From: Roseburia sp.
GTDB lineage: Bacteria > Bacillota > Clostridia > Lachnospirales > Lachnospiraceae
Direction of reading: 5' to 3'
Assembly (NCBI GenBank): GCA_017626625.1
Contig: JAGAIK010000078.1
Span: forward strand, 1-8,480
DNA: 8,480 bases
A program made the translations under genes and the position numbers. This document shows, in pieces, positions 7,723-8,480 of this stretch. Positions within the stretch are counted from its first letter, which is position 1; the number at the start of each line of letters is the position of its first letter. Below the pieces are notes generated by a model. The model saw only the letters and a program-made list of their open reading frames with translations, was not told the origin of the DNA and did not search any database.

Positions 7723-8452
7723 AATGTATTTTGGCATGTTGATTCTTGCCCTTGCCGCAATCGTTGTGTGGGCGTCCTACAGTATGTTTCATGCAGGGAG
7801 AAATGAAAAATCCCACTCCGTTTCCGTCATTGTAAATGACAGCAACAGTGACCGCTGGATTTCCCTGCGGCAGGGGTTAGAGCAGGCGGCGAAGGATTAT
7901 AACCTGGACTTAAACTATGTTTCCACGGGGGAGCTAAGCAGCCCGGAGGAGGAGTTAGCGTTAGCGGAGCGGGAACTGGAAAACGGGGCAGAGGGTGTGA
8001 TTCTCCAGATGGTTTCCAGCGAGGTGGATTCAAAGGAATGGACGGAGTTAGAAGGAAAAACCGCCATTGTCCTGTTGGAAACAGATATTAAAACGGAGGG
8101 AATTTTCACCTATGTGGGACCGGATAACAGGGCGCTGGGACTGGCGCTGAGCGAGTCGGTGAAGCAGGAGCTGGGGGAATCCATGGAAGGGAAAAAAATC
8201 GGGATTCTGTCGGGCAATCAAAACCAGCTTTCCCTGCAGCAGAGGCTTCAGGGACTTTTGGAGGGATTAGAGTCCACTTCGGCAGAGGTTGCGTGGAATA
8301 TGGACAATGAAGAACTGTCAGAGAGGAAGGAAAAGCAGCAGTCTGTTATGCCGGAGAGGGTAGATGCTATTGTTGCCCTTGGAAATAATGAGACGGAGCG
8401 CATGATAGATTATCTGTGGGAATATGCCTTTTCCGAACAGCCCACTCCGTAA
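7709..8452 (+). CDS. Membrane-anchored sugar-binding-protein-like sensor, C-terminus cut short by an inverted segment
   Basis: As read, 247 aa. One N-terminal membrane helix (about 7-27) without a lipobox is followed by a type I periplasmic-binding fold: VSVIVNDSNSDRW (38-50), ENGAEGVILQMVSS (91-104), ETDI (124-127), YVGPDNRALG (135-144), GKKIGILSGNQNQLSLQQR (161-179) and VDAIVALGNNETE (218-230). Members of this family are usually about 320 aa, so the last third is missing. Homology-like sequence stops at Ala240; the tail FSEQPTP and the TAA come from the 41 bp between two 11-bp inverted repeats. Reading those bases in the opposite orientation keeps the frame open and gives GNSCLFYGVGCSEKAYS, matching the expected YG.GCSEKA motif. 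The intact protein would therefore run past the window. Its position after the regulator and kinase suggests an extracellular sugar sensor feeding the kinase, as in three-component sugar systems of Clostridia. It is less likely to be a transporter subunit because it has a helix anchor and its own signalling operon. Confidence 0.85.
   Translation: MTKNRMYFGMLILALAAIVVWASYSMFHAGRNEKSHSVSVIVNDSNSDRWISLRQGLEQAAKDYNLDLNYVSTGELSSPEEELALAERELENGAEGVILQMVSSEVDSKEWTELEGKTAIVLLETDIKTEGIFTYVGPDNRALGLALSESVKQELGESMEGKKIGILSGNQNQLSLQQRLQGLLEGLESTSAEVAWNMDNEELSERKEKQQSVMPERVDAIVALGNNETERMIDYLWEYAFSEQPTP
8418..8428 (+). repeat. Left arm of 11-bp inverted repeat
   Basis: GGGAATATGCC, the exact reverse complement of 8470-8480. 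It encodes the end of Trp237 through Ala240 (EYA) of the binding protein. The repeat is at least 11 bp; the outer side cannot be tested because the window ends. Confidence 0.95.
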
Positions 8453-8469
8453 AACAAACAGGAATTTCC

Positions 8470-8480
8470 GGCATATTCCC
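8470..8480 (-). repeat. Right arm of 11-bp inverted repeat
   Basis: GGCATATTCCC, ending on the last base of the window. In the full-length reading it completes the Lys codon and encodes AYS, so both arms are part of the coding sequence. Confidence 0.95.

Larger units (their letters stand above)
8418..8480. other. Putative 63-bp invertible segment within the sensor gene
   Basis: Two 11-bp arms flank a 41-bp core (8429-8469). In the given orientation the core adds FSEQPTP and a TAA stop at 8450-8452. With the core flipped, codons continue after Ala240 as GNSCLFYGVGCSEKAYS with no stop to 8480. The flipped reading contains the GCSEKA motif of this binding-protein family; the given reading matches nothing I recognise. 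No recombinase gene is in the window. The flipped relationship is well supported; whether it is a natural switch or an artefact is open. Confidence 0.8.

Noticed and set aside
8429..8480. A simple one-base frameshift near 8450 as the cause of the early stop
   Set aside because: Shifting frame gives TPVKQTGISGIF on the plus strand, which does not resemble the family. The opposite orientation gives the expected GCSEKA motif with no base change, so inversion explains the data better.
8418..8480. The 11-bp inverted repeat as a transcription terminator hairpin
   Set aside because: The loop would be 41 bp, no T-tract can be seen within the window, and both arms are coding sequence in the full-length reading.

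Overview
The window looks like a Gram-positive Clostridia genome, most likely a gut Lachnospiraceae. The signs are strong purine-rich GGAGG-type ribosome binding sites, moderate GC, a lipoprotein with a low-complexity Ala/Asp/Thr linker, and a YesM/YesN-type two-component pair beside a sugar ABC transporter. The genus cannot be fixed from the sequence alone. All six recognised genes lie on the plus strand and are closely packed.

Layout. Positions 18-3770 hold a complete galactose/glucose-type (Mgl) importer: binding lipoprotein mglB, double-ATPase mglA and permease mglC. A terminator-like hairpin between mglB and mglA probably lets the binding protein be made in excess. After mglC comes a perfect 12-bp hairpin and a second pair of mutually exclusive hairpins. 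Next is a small three-helix membrane protein (3860-4171) of unknown function. Then follows a three-gene signalling module: an AraC-type response regulator (4247-5860), a sensor histidine kinase starting at TTG and overlapping it (5857-7722), and a membrane-anchored sugar-binding-protein-like sensor (from 7709). The likely logic is a three-component system: the anchored binding protein detects a sugar outside the cell, the kinase relays the signal, and the regulator controls the neighbouring importer.

The most interesting point is at the right edge. The last gene stops early at 8452, after residue 247. The stop lies inside a 63-bp segment (8418-8480) bounded by perfect 11-bp inverted repeats, GGGAATATGCC and GGCATATTCCC. 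If the 41 bp between the repeats are read in the opposite orientation, the frame stays open to the end of the window. It then encodes GNSCLFYGVGCSEKAYS, which matches the YG.GCSEKA motif expected at this point in this binding-protein family. The segment therefore appears flipped relative to the functional reading. It may be a tiny intragenic inverton that switches the sugar sensor between full-length and truncated forms, or a fold-back assembly or amplification artefact at a contig end. The window ends exactly on the last base of the right repeat, so it cannot tell these apart.
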